Under the pieces are notes generated by a model that worked only from the letters and a program-made list of their open reading frames with translations, did not search any database and was not told where the DNA came from. DNA of 63,051 nt from Xanthobacteraceae bacterium (GTDB lineage Bacteria; Pseudomonadota; Alphaproteobacteria; Rhizobiales; Xanthobacteraceae), in NCBI GenBank assembly GCA_019745775.1, contig JAIESR010000049.1, forward strand, positions 1-63,051, read 5' to 3'. This document shows, one piece after another, positions 42,167-53,100 of the stretch; the first letter of the stretch is position 1; each line of letters starts with the position of its first letter. A program made the position numbers and the translations under genes.

Positions 42167-43201
42167 CTATTTCAGCTTTATTCTGAAACATATGCCGTAA
42201 ATTGAACAGCTAATATTTCCGCAACGCTTTCGATCATCGATCCGATTGCCGTTACAAACGTCGTGGCCGGCCTCAGCGCAGTAGCTCCAAACCGCATGCT
42301 GCACAAACCTCGGAAAATGCCTCGGAAAGCGCACGTTGTGACGTTCGGCGTCGATGCGCTCGGAAAGGGCCCCGATGAGTGCGGCGCAGCCATTTGGCCC
42401 ATAGCATCGCGGTCCGTAGGCATGTTCGGCGCCAAAGGTGCGCAAGATTCCAGAACGATGCAGAAAGGCATGCACGAGCGTATCGATCGCGATCATAGCC
42501 GCGCCGGCCGCGAACCAATGCCGCCGCCGCTTGTACGCACCGAGCAACAGCGCCGACAGACACATCGCCAAGACCTTGTCAGACACGCCGTAGACCTCTC
42601 GTAGAGGTTCGATGAGCGCGCTGCTCATTCGCCGCGGCCGATCACGAAGATCGCCCCGCCGAGTTGCCTTCAGCTGCCTGTCGATCCAGGCAACCAAGTC
42701 GCCGCCGGCGACGTCGCGAATGAAAAAGTAGAGCGAATAGGCTGTCTGGTTAAGCCGGCCATTTCGCAAGTTGTGCTCCGGCAGCGGACAGCCGTCGTAG
42801 TGATGCGGCTCGGCACACGTCGCGTTGCCCTTGTGGTAGCGGCAGCCATAAAAGTGCCAATAGCTCTGTAGCTTCGGACAGCTAGCACCTTCAAGGCCGT
42901 GGGCGATCTGAGACCAGGTCACGCCGCCATGGCGCGCGAGATACGTTTCAGCACTGCGATCTGAGATCCCTTGAAAGCTGACGGCGTGCGCCAGCCAATC
43001 AAAGATCGCGGCCGTGTCATGCCGCTCGATTGCGAGCTGCATGGTCTTGCCGCCGATGTCGCGCCGTACATCTTGAAGGAACGCCGGTGAGCCGGCGAGA
43101 TAGCATACCCACTCTATGACACGCACGGCGTGTTCGATGGCCGCCGGCGACGGGCGCTGGAAGCGGGGAGGGCGGTTGTTCCTGGCCGGTCGTTTTGCCA
43201 T
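42167..43201 (-). CDS. Putative HhH/Fe-S protein paired with a recombinase (344 aa)
   Basis: It starts six bases after the recombinase stop. Residues 1-190 are unrecognised, with three Cys/His-rich patches (FYGCRYHKGNATCAEPHHYD). The second half has VYGVSDKVLAMCLSALLLGA, resembling the helix-hairpin-helix of base-excision enzymes. It ends with Cys spaced C-x10-C-x4-C-x5-C, close to the EndoIII iron-sulfur loop (C-x6-C-x2-C-x5-C). No catalytic Lys/Asp pair is evident. Distant HhH-GPD kinship is inferred, not shown. Confidence 0.6.
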   Translation of the reverse strand: MAKRPARNNRPPRFQRPSPAAIEHAVRVIEWVCYLAGSPAFLQDVRRDIGGKTMQLAIERHDTAAIFDWLAHAVSFQGISDRSAETYLARHGGVTWSQIAHGLEGASCPKLQSYWHFYGCRYHKGNATCAEPHHYDGCPLPEHNLRNGRLNQTAYSLYFFIRDVAGGDLVAWIDRQLKATRRGDLRDRPRRMSSALIEPLREVYGVSDKVLAMCLSALLLGAYKRRRHWFAAGAAMIAIDTLVHAFLHRSGILRTFGAEHAYGPRCYGPNGCAALIGALSERIDAERHNVRFPRHFPRFVQHAVWSYCAEAGHDVCNGNRIDDRKRCGNISCSIYGICFRIKLK

Positions 43202-43206
43202 GCGTT

Positions 43207-43782
43207 TCAGATCAATGAGACGAGCTTGCGTTGCGCATCGCTGTCGCCGTCGATGTAGCGTTGAGTAGTCTGAATCGATCGGTGGCCAGCCAGCAACTGT
43301 ACGTCGCGCAAGGACCCGCCGGCCCTGTGAACGAGGCGTGCCGCCTTCGTGATGAACGTGCGCCGGCCAGAGTGCGACGAGCAGCCGTCGAGACCGACCG
43401 CGCGATAGGCGCGAGCGAACCAAAGAACAATGCTTGCCGGTGTCATCGGTCCGTTGCGCTCAGACAGAATCACCGGTCCGATGTCGCCGGTCAGCCGGCG
43501 CCACTGCTGCAGCGCCTGACGCAGCTCCGGATGAATCGGAATGATGCGGCCGCTCTTCTTTTTTGCGGCATGGTCGCGCAGTTCAATAATGCTGCCGACC
43601 TCGCCCGACGCATCGAGCACCATATCCCACGTGAGATTGGCGATCTCGCCGGCACGCAGGCCAGCCTTGATCGACAGCAGTACGAGAACACGGTTGCGTT
43701 TTGGGTAGCGAGTGCGGGAAGCGTAGACGTGGAGGCCTTGTATGTTGTTTTTTGAAAGTATCTTGGCCTGCTTGCCTGGCAT
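43207..43782 (-). CDS. Minimal tyrosine recombinase (191 aa)
   Basis: Only the catalytic domain is present: Arg43 (GLRAGEIANL), a beta-hairpin Lys region (AAKKKSGRIIPIH), His137 and Arg140 (SSHSGRRTF), His167 (LAGHRSI) and Tyr176 (TQRYIDG). The core-binding N-terminal domain of normal integrases is absent. The gene is coupled to the HhH/Fe-S-like gene. Such short recombinases occur on rhizobial elements. It points away from border repeat C. Confidence 0.9.
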   Translation of the reverse strand: MPGKQAKILSKNNIQGLHVYASRTRYPKRNRVLVLLSIKAGLRAGEIANLTWDMVLDASGEVGSIIELRDHAAKKKSGRIIPIHPELRQALQQWRRLTGDIGPVILSERNGPMTPASIVLWFARAYRAVGLDGCSSHSGRRTFITKAARLVHRAGGSLRDVQLLAGHRSIQTTQRYIDGDSDAQRKLVSLI

Positions 43783-43866
43783 TCCGCGTTGAAGACCGTG
43801 AATATGTTCGACTATGAATCACGCTGCGCGCGGCTGCAAGCGGTGTCGCTCAACTTTTTTCGACGA

Positions 43867-43939
43867 TGAATACTGATAAGGAATGGGCAATTTTGGAGTC
43901 AGTGAACACTGATAACGAAATGCTCGCTTGTCACGGGCT
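43867..43939 (+). repeat. Border repeat C (two tandem units, 37-bp family)
   Basis: A full 37-bp unit (43867-43903, TGAATACTGATAAGG...GTCAGT) is followed at once by a second partial one starting TGAACACTGATAACGAAATG. It separates island II from the RHS operon. Confidence 0.7.
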
Positions 43940-44104
43940 TCTTCGACCCAGAGGAGACGGTGCAAGGTTGGCTGCCCGCAAGCCGGGTTTGCTGCGAAAG
44001 CCGATCCGGGCATTGGGGAGCCCTGTACGGCTTATCATCGATGGCTATTGCATATCGCGCCGGAATTTTGGAAGCTTGTGGTATTATTTTCGGGGATCGC
44101 CCGA

Positions 44105-47100
44105 ATGTATCTGTCGCTGTGTTGTACGCGGCTGGTCGCTTTGGTGGTCAGCGTGGCGTTGCTCGCCGCGCCGCCTAACGGAATTTCATTTGCACAAGTC
44201 GCGCGGCCTGTCGGGCCGGCAGTCCCTGGGGCTAACCCAGGCCCGTTACCCGTCGGGCTGAACGCTCCGCGTGTATTTCACCATACCGTCGTTGCGCCTG
44301 AAGGCACGCTCAAGCTGCACTGGGTGGATGTCTCGATTCCCGCGCCCGGTCTGCCGGTCGTATTGGAGCGGACGTATCGCAGCGATCTCGGCGAGAATTT
44401 CGGCCTTGGTCCTGGCTGGAGTTGGAGTTTCGGGTCACGCATGACGTTTGATGCGCGCACCGCCGCACCTGCGATTCGAGAAGCAAATGGCGAATACACC
44501 CACTATGTTTCGAATTCACCTCATCGGTATCTCGTCGCGGCTTCCGGACGTCGCGACAGCATTCTGACCGCACAATCTTCCGGCGGCTATCGCCGCATAT
44601 TCGCTGACGGGGCTTCGGAACTTTACGATCGTTTGGGTCGGCTCACGCGGCGTGAGGATCGTGCGCGCAATGGCCACACCGTGCATTGGGAGCAGGATCG
44701 TCCCGCTCGCATCACAGACGCTGCCGGTCGTGACTATTCGTTGCGCTGGCGCGATGGCTACCTGGTCGAGTTCGAAGATCCTCTCGCGCGGATCACCCGC
44801 TTCGACTACGCGAACGGGCGGCTGGCCAGTGTCACTGACGCGCTCGGGCGCACGACACGTTATTCTTATGACCGGAATCGGCTTGGCCGCATCGAACTTG
44901 TCGAAGGTGCGCGCATTGAGGCGCGCTACGATGCGACGGGACGCGTGTCAGCTTTGGTAGGGCCGGGCGAACTGTCGACCCGTTTCAGTTACGAGGCGCC
45001 CCCGTCAGGAGGCGCCGTCACTCAAAGCACGGAAGATGCCGAAGGCAATCGGACGACGCTTGAGTTCCGGCGCCTCGATGACGCTGAAGGCGAGCCACAA
45101 GGTTTTGTAGCCCGGATCACAGACGGAACAGGCGCAACGGTATCTGTCGAGTCGCGTCGCGATCGTGTGGTTGTAGGTCGCGACGACGAAGAGCCCCGGC
45201 AAATTCGATTTAACGAATTAGGTCTGCCAGAGGCTGCCGAGACAGGTGAGGAAGCCGATCCGTCAGGTCCGGACGTCACGACCGAGGGCCTCGATCGTTT
45301 CGGCCATCCGACGGCGCTCGTCGTGTCAGGCGAGAAAGCGGTGCCCGAATTCGATGTCGTCGGCCGCCTGCTGCGTTTGGCGTGGGCCGACGGTACAAGA
45401 CAAGAGTTCAAATGGGATGCTGGCGACCGGCTGCTGGAGGCGATGGATCGAGATGGTCGCACGCTTCGCTACGAATATGATGGTGCCGATCGCTTGACGG
45501 CGTTGGTTGATCCGCGAGGCAACCGGCGCGAATTCGCTTGGGATACACGTGGATTATTGGTCGAAGACCGCGATGCGGTTGGCCCCGCTGTTCGCTATCT
45601 CTACGATCGGGCAGGGCGCCTCGTCACCGTCATCCGTGGCATACAGCGTGTTACCATCTCCTACGATGCCGCGGATCGCGTCGTTTCGACGGAGGACGAT
45701 CTCGGTAATGTCCAGCAAATCGAATATGACGCAGGCGGTCGCGTCGCTGCCTTGGTTACGCCGCGCGGACGGCGCGTTACGTTCACGCCGCCCGTCGGCG
45801 ATCTACAGCGCGCGGTGACGATTGCCGGCGCGACGGCGACACCGGTCACAGTCAAGCCTCTCGCCGGTGGCGGATACAATGTCGGAATTGAAGGTGGCGG
45901 CAGTGCTGAAATCCATCCGGAACGCGACGGTGGCCTGCAGTTTGAAGCCGTTTCTGCTCTCGGCCGCCGTACCAGCGCTCATCTTGCGGCCGACGGGATC
46001 ATCGATCGCCTGGTCCGACCAGGCCGTGCGCCGATGGCGTGGGAGCGTGATGCTGATGGACGGCTAGTCGCGCTACGTGTGGGCGATCAGATCGTTCGGC
46101 GATTGGAAGCGAACGCGCCAGAGGTCGCGCGTGTGCGGGTGGACTCACGGGGTAGGGTCATTTCGGCCGATCGCGCCGACGGCACCGTCGAGACCTACGT
46201 CTACAACCCTTTGGGTGACTTGACGCGGATCGAAAGCGACGGCCGTTCGTTGCTGGTGTTGCAGTACGACAAGCACGGGCGTCTTGTTGCACAGCGCGAC
46301 GATGGCGGGGAGACGCAGTGGAGCTATGACGATTCCGGCCGCTTGATCGCGGTGAGGGCGCGTGATGGCAGCGAAACGTCATACCGTTGGGATGGACGCG
46401 ATCGCGTCATTGAATCGCGCTGGCGTGCCGGCGCCATCGATCGCGTCACGCGCTACGCATATAACCGCTTCGGCGATCTCATCGAAACCGTCGATCCGGA
46501 CGGTGTGACCCAGCGCATCGCATACGATGTCGATGGTCGCGTCACGGTTCGTCATATCGGTAGCCAGAGTCAAACCTACGAGTATGACAGCGCCGGCCGC
46601 GTGAGCGCCATCAGAGATAGCGTGGGCGTCGAGCGCTTCACCTGGGACGCGGATGGTCGTCTTGTTGAGCATGAGGGCAGAGACCGCATTCAATTAGGAT
46701 ACGGCCTATCGGATGATCCCGATAGCGTGACCGACGCTGCGGGCAGGGTCTGGCGGATCGGACGGGACGCACAGGGTCGGGCCGTCACTGTGCAGGATCC
46801 GCTCGGCGGCACCACGCGGGCCGAACTGAATCCGCTCGACGCGCCGACGGCCGTCACGGATCCCGACGGGCGGCAATTCGCGTTGAGCTTCAACCCGGCC
46901 AATCGGCTGGTCGCCGAGCGATTTGCCAACGGCCCGACGGTACGCGCCGGGTATGACGCCCGCGGTCGATTGGCCTGGCGAGAAGATTCCGCGGGGCGCC
47001 GTCTCGACTATGGGTACGACATCGCTGGGCGCGTCACGACGGTCAGTTCCGGCGACCGGATACTTATTCGCTACAACTATGATCCAAGCGGGCGGCTCAG

Positions 47101-50100
47101 CCATATCGAGGACGACCTCGGCACTCATCAGTTCGAGTGGGCGCCCGGCGATCTTGCTACGCGCTATACGGATGCGTTCGGCCGCGCGGTCGCCTGGAGC
47201 TACGATTCAGCCGGGCGCCTGTCGCAGACCCTTGGTCCCGACGGTCGATCGACTTGGTATAGCTACAATGCAACCGGCCAGCTCGTTCGCGTCGACGCAT
47301 TCGATGGCACTGCTATATCATTGCGTTACGACGTTGCTGGACGCCTCGTGGGCGCAGGCTTCGGTGCGCTCTCGATCGAGCATCAGCTCGACTCGCGAGG
47401 ACGCGACGCCGGCTTTGTCCTGAGCAAAGATGGCGCAACTCGTTTCCAACGGCGCGTGACCTATGACACCGTCGGCAATCCTGCATCGATTGTCCTCGGG
47501 TCGCAGGAGACGAAGTTCGAGCACGACGCTCTTGGCCGCTTGACGCGCAGCAGCGGCGCGAGCGAGACGCAGCAGTGGCGTTACGACGGCGCCGGCAATC
47601 GCAGCGGCGATTCTGTAGAGGCCGCCGAATATGATGCCAGCGGCAGACTCACACGGCTCGGAGGTAGGGCGGTCGCTTATGATGACGCCGGACACATTAC
47701 GTCGATCGAGGGCGCAATCACGCTTGAGTACGACGTGTTCGGCCGTGTTGCGGCGGCCCGGCGGCCGGACGCCCCGGAGCGCCGCTACCGCTACGACTTT
47801 GCCGGACGTCTGGTCGAGCGTTCCGGCCCTGACGGGACCTTGCGCGTCACCTGGGACGGCAGTCAGCCGATCGCCGCTTACGACGGTGGCGGGCAGCTGA
47901 TGTCGCGGATCGACGTGGGAGCCTCGGGCGCGAGTCTATTGCGGATTGGCGATCGCGACGGCACGGCAACCACGGTCCTCTCGGATGCATTAGGCACCCC
48001 GGTCGCAGCCATTGACGGAGATGAAAGTGTCCGGGCGCTCCCTCGAGGCGCATGGGGCACTCCGGCCACTTCAATCGCTGATGGCATTGTCGGATTCACG
48101 GGAGCTGTCGAAGACCCCGACACCGGACTCGTTTTCTTAGGTGCACGCGCCTATTTGCCGGCCGCAGGTCGGTTTGTTTCGCCAGACCCAATCGGCTGGG
48201 CCGGTGGGATCAATCCCTACGCTTACGCCAACAACGCGCCGCTTCGACTTATCGACCACACCGGCTTGGCGCCAACCGAGCCGTCCCAACGCACCACGTT
48301 CACGGGGATGCGGCTGGCGCAACTCAACACGGACCCAGGATTGCCACCGCCTGCTCGCCCACAACCGGGGAAGCCGGCAGTACCGGCGGCGCCGCCGCCG
48401 TCGGCGGCGCCGCAGCCGACGCCTCCATCCGACGGCATCCCGCGTCCGACCACTCCACTCGGAGGCTCCGGCAAACCAATTCCGGAATCTGACGGCTTGC
48501 CCTTGCCGCCGCGACCGCAGCCTGGAAAACAGGTCGCGCCGGTCACGCCTCCCACCACGGCGCCGCCGCAACCATCCCAGCCGGCACCTCCATCTGATGG
48601 CATCCCGCGCCCGACCACTCCACTCGGGGGCTCTGGCAAACCGATTCCTGAATCCGATGGATTGCCATTGCCCAAACGACCACAGCCGTCGACACCAACG
48701 CCGCCAACAACAGCGCAGCCTTCGCCCGCGACACCATCTGGTCCATCGCCTGCCCCCACTACGCCTGTCGGTGCGGATGGCCGACCCGTTGCTCAGCCCT
48801 ACGACCTCCCATTGCCCCCGCGCTGGCGTGCGCCGCCACCGGTTCAACCTCCGTCAGCACAGCCGACGCCTCCCTCAGCGCAGCCGACGCCTACACCGGC
48901 GCAGCCTAGGCCCCGAGGCTTCCGCGACTTTTTCGCGCCCGATCAAGCGTCCGCCGACCCACGATTAACATCGTCCGGACGGCCACTTTGGATCGCCAAT
49001 CTCGGCAATGGATCAAACACCTGGGTCGTCCCACCAGGTGCGACGTTAGGGCCGAACGGCACATGGGTGATGCCACATGGGCCGTCACTCGGAAGCGGAT
49101 CAAACACGTGGGTCTTTCCACCAGGATCTCCGGCGCCTGGGCCAAACGGCACGTGGGTGATGCCGCAAGGGCCATCGCCGGTTGGGCCTAATGGCACTTG
49201 GATTCTCCCCCGACCGACGCCGCCGACTCCGCCGCCGCCAATTGGCGGGTTCTGGCAGGGACCGCCGGTTTACCATCCCGGACGGACGCCAGTGGGTTGG
49301 GAACCTCAAGGCGGTTGGTTGCCACCGCGGCCGTCTGGCCCTGAGGGAGCAGCAGCCGGTAATCCCGGGTGGTGGCAGCCCGGCCAACCGCGCGGTGAGC
49401 CGCCGGTTGTTCGAGGTCCAGCAACACAAAATCCTGGCTGGTGGCAGCCTGGCCAGCCCCGCGGGGAGCCACCGGTCGTGCGCGGCCCCGGTATTGTCGT
49501 GCGTGGGCCGGGCGGAACGCAGATTTTTCCTCCGGGCACGCCACCGATGCAGCCGCCTCCGTCCGGGTGGGTTGAAAGTCCGAGACCAGGGGGCTGGCAA
49601 CGAGATTTTACCGGTCCTCCACCGTCTGAAGGCACCGGCACCCAGGCGTATGGGCCGAGAGATTTTGCCCGGCCCGGTCGCTCCCGAGGTGGTCCCCCGC
49701 GTGTGCCGCCTCCGCCCAGACCGCCATCCCTCGGACAGGGTGGCGAATGGCGCGCCCTCCCGCCATCGACGCGACCATCGTCGGCGCCACGCGCATCGGG
49801 CTGGTCGCGCGCCGCGGGCGTGCTGCAGCGATACTTCGGTCCGGTCGGTCGTGCCTTCCAAGGAGCTGCACGGGCGCTGGCTGCGGCAGGGCCCGCGCTG
49901 GCGCTGGCGGGTATTGCTTCCAATGTTTTCGGATACCTCACAGGGCAGATCTCTTACGGACAGGCGGTGGGAGGCATCCTCCTGTCGACGCTGGGAGCTG
50001 CTTTGCCGTTCCTTGCCGGTCTTGGACCGGCGGGTGCATTGCTCGCCGGATTGCTCGGTGCCGCGCTTGCGCTCTACACGATCTATTCGCTCGCACGAAA

Positions 50101-53100
50101 TTTCTGGGAGAAGTGGAATCAAACCGATCCCACTTTTCTGTCCGTGGGATCGGGGTCACTGCCTGTGCCGCGGTATCGTGGTCCACTGCAGTTAGGCGCG
50201 GGCGGTGCCACAGCCAGCCTCTGGAATGACGAAGCCCGCCGCGTCACCGCCGTCGTTCTCGATTCTAACGGCGCAACAATTCGCACGCTCGGCACGTTCG
50301 ATCTGTCGATCGGCGTCGCAACCCTGACATGGGATGGGAGCAACGATGCGGGTGGACGCGCGCCGCCGGGACGCTATGAGCTCACCGTATCCGACGATGC
50401 GGGCCTAAGCGAGAAGCGTGAGATCGAGGTGAGTGGCACTCGGCCGAGTTTATTGACAGAGGCGCCGTCGATCAGCGGCGATCGGCTGCAACTCCCGCTG
50501 AGCGTCTCGCGTCACACGCAGGTGACGTGGTGGATACAAGATTCGGAAGGCAAAGAGCGTGCGGGCCTAATCGATACGTCGGGCAGAGACACGCTCAGGA
50601 TTCCACTAGGCGGGCTCTCGGGTGGAACGGCGAAAGTTGATCTCGAGGCACGAGATAATGCCGACGCCGTCGCCACCACGAGTGTCGAGGTCCAGTTGCC
50701 AACCGCTGCGCCTACTGAGGTGGCGGAGGTCGTGCGGCTCAAAATGGCGCCGCTCCTGGATTCGCAGCCGGCGGCAGTGCCGGCCAGCGACGCGCCACTG
50801 CCTTGGCTGGGCGGTGAAACGCCTGCGAGCGCGCAGACCATTGGCGCATGGCGCTGGAATCCTGCCGATCAGGATCCGTTCGGCAAGGCAACTCACCGCA
50901 GCGAGGGAGACGGTCCCGACGTTCACTATGTGATTGCGCCGAGCGCAGGATGGTTCCTGGCCGACGGCATGTCACTGGTGCAGTATCTTCGCGTTGATCC
51001 CAAGGCGCCGCCGCGCAGCATGGTGATCCAGCTCTATACCGATGATGCCGATGGCGAGCATCGCGTGCTGCTGGGAGAAACCGAGCCCGGCCAACCTGCT
51101 GCATGGGGCACTGTGCCATCAGCTGGCGCTTGGATGCGCCTGCGCATATCAGCGGCCGATTTCAACGCGGTCGGTCGCCGCGTCACCGGGGTCCTGTTTG
51201 GAACGCGCGGCGGTCGCGTCGATTGGGGCACGACCACTACCAGCTACACCGACGATCCTGCTCCGCGCGTCGTCGAGGCGTCGCGCACGTTTCCGGTCGC
51301 CGAGGCCATGGTCAGCATCGAAGCGCAACTGCGGCTCAAGGCTGGTGGCGGAACTTTCGCCGCTCGCCTGGTCACACCGGATGGTCGCGAGCTTCCGTTG
51401 CTGGAACAGGCGGCGCGCGCGGGGCCGATAATTTTGCGCTGGCGCGGCGCGGCAGGGCTTGCGCAGGGCGCGTCGCTTCGACTGACACGACGCAACGGCT
51501 CTGAGACTGTTACGCAGATTGTTGCACTTGAGACGCCATCGCCTCTTATCGCTCGTATCGATTTCCCGCGTTCGGACGCCGTCGGACGCCAGACCGTGCC
51601 GGTGTTCGGGCAGGCGGGTGGTGCGGGTTTCCGCCGCTGGGTGCTGGATTGGCGGCCCGCGGGCGCGGCGCCGGACGCGCCATGGCAAGTTATTGCCGAA
51701 GGCAGCCGTCAGGCCACAATCAGCGAAGAAGAGATTCGCAATCGGTTGGGTCCACCCGGCACAGGAGGGGGACGAACAATCTTTGGCAACATCGGCTCGT
51801 TCAATACGGGCTCACTGAGTCATTCATTTCCGTTCCATCCTACGAACCAGACGATCAGCGCCGGGCGCGCGACCTTGCGCCTGCGGACCTTCGGTGAGAA
51901 CAACACCGTTGTCGAAGATCGCAGCAGCATTCTCGTCGGCGAAGTGGTCGTTCCCGACGTCACCACAGTTTTGACCAGCCCGGATGGACATCTGCGTCTG
52001 GAAATTCCGCCATTGGCGCTTGCCGACGGTATGGTCGCAGTCGGACTTGAGCGCGCAAACGATGTGAAGGAAATAGCGTGGCGCCTGCGACCCGGTGGTC
52101 TCGGGTTCCGCACGCCCATTCGCGCTGTGACACTGAGTGACGAGGCACGTCGGTTGGCGATCGCCATTCGTAATGCGCATGGAAACTGGACACAGATCGC
52201 GCGCGCCGGCGAGCCCGTCTTGTTCGATCGTGTGCCGCCAGGCGGCCTCATCGGACTAAGGCTACCAACGGCGACGCCGGAATCCCGGTCGCCTGTCGCG
52301 ACGCAATCGCAGCGCCTGCCGCAGCCATGGCCGGAGGGGATTTCCCAGCCGAATGTGCAGCAGTTCCTGCCGCGGCAGGATGGTGTCTGGTTTGATGGAG
52401 ATGCACCGCGCGAACAGCTGAAAGAACTTGCCTTCGCTTATCGTCTGTTAGCAGGCAGCCGAGCTGCGTTGGTCGTGCGGCACGACGCTGGAACCACGAC
52501 GATCACCCTTGCCGGTCTGGCGTCGACCGGCGGCGGGCAGCTCCGCTCGGTCGGCGGTCCCCCGTTGACGGATGACGGGACATGGCGTGCCGCGATCGTG
52601 CCGCTGGCAGAGCTGCTTGGCGAACGTGTTGCGCGCGTTCGGCGCATCGAGCTCATTGCACCGGCAGAGGGTGGGGGCGCGATGCCAGCCGATGCACTGG
52701 AAGTGACGGGATTGCGCCTCGGCCCGGCTTGGCCGGCCGCGCCCGGTCGGATGGCGGTTCCTTTGGGAGCTGGCGACATGCTCGAGTGGGCTTTGACCGA
52801 CAGCCGGGAAGCGCCCGCAAAGACATCTACCAATTCGGGGCCTGCTGCCACCCTCGATTTGAATTTGGATGGCGCCGATGGCGTCCGCTGGCTGCATCTG
52901 CGGGTGCGGGCTGCGGACGGCACTGAATCGCCGTGGCAGGCGTGGCCGGTGCCGGTCCGCCGGTCGCCGCCAGTGGTCGCCGAGGCTTCGCCGGCGCCGG
53001 GCACCAAGACTGACGCTCAGCAAGTATCGGTGCGCTTCAATACGGATACCGGCGTCGCTGGATCAACCGCTCGGCTTATCGTCGGTGGCGTCCGCGTGCC

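Noticed and set aside
48270-48960. A polymorphic toxin C-terminus right after the RHS core
   Set aside because: The sequence after the core is Pro-rich repeats in frame with more than 2000 further residues; no toxin domain or adjacent immunity gene follows the core.
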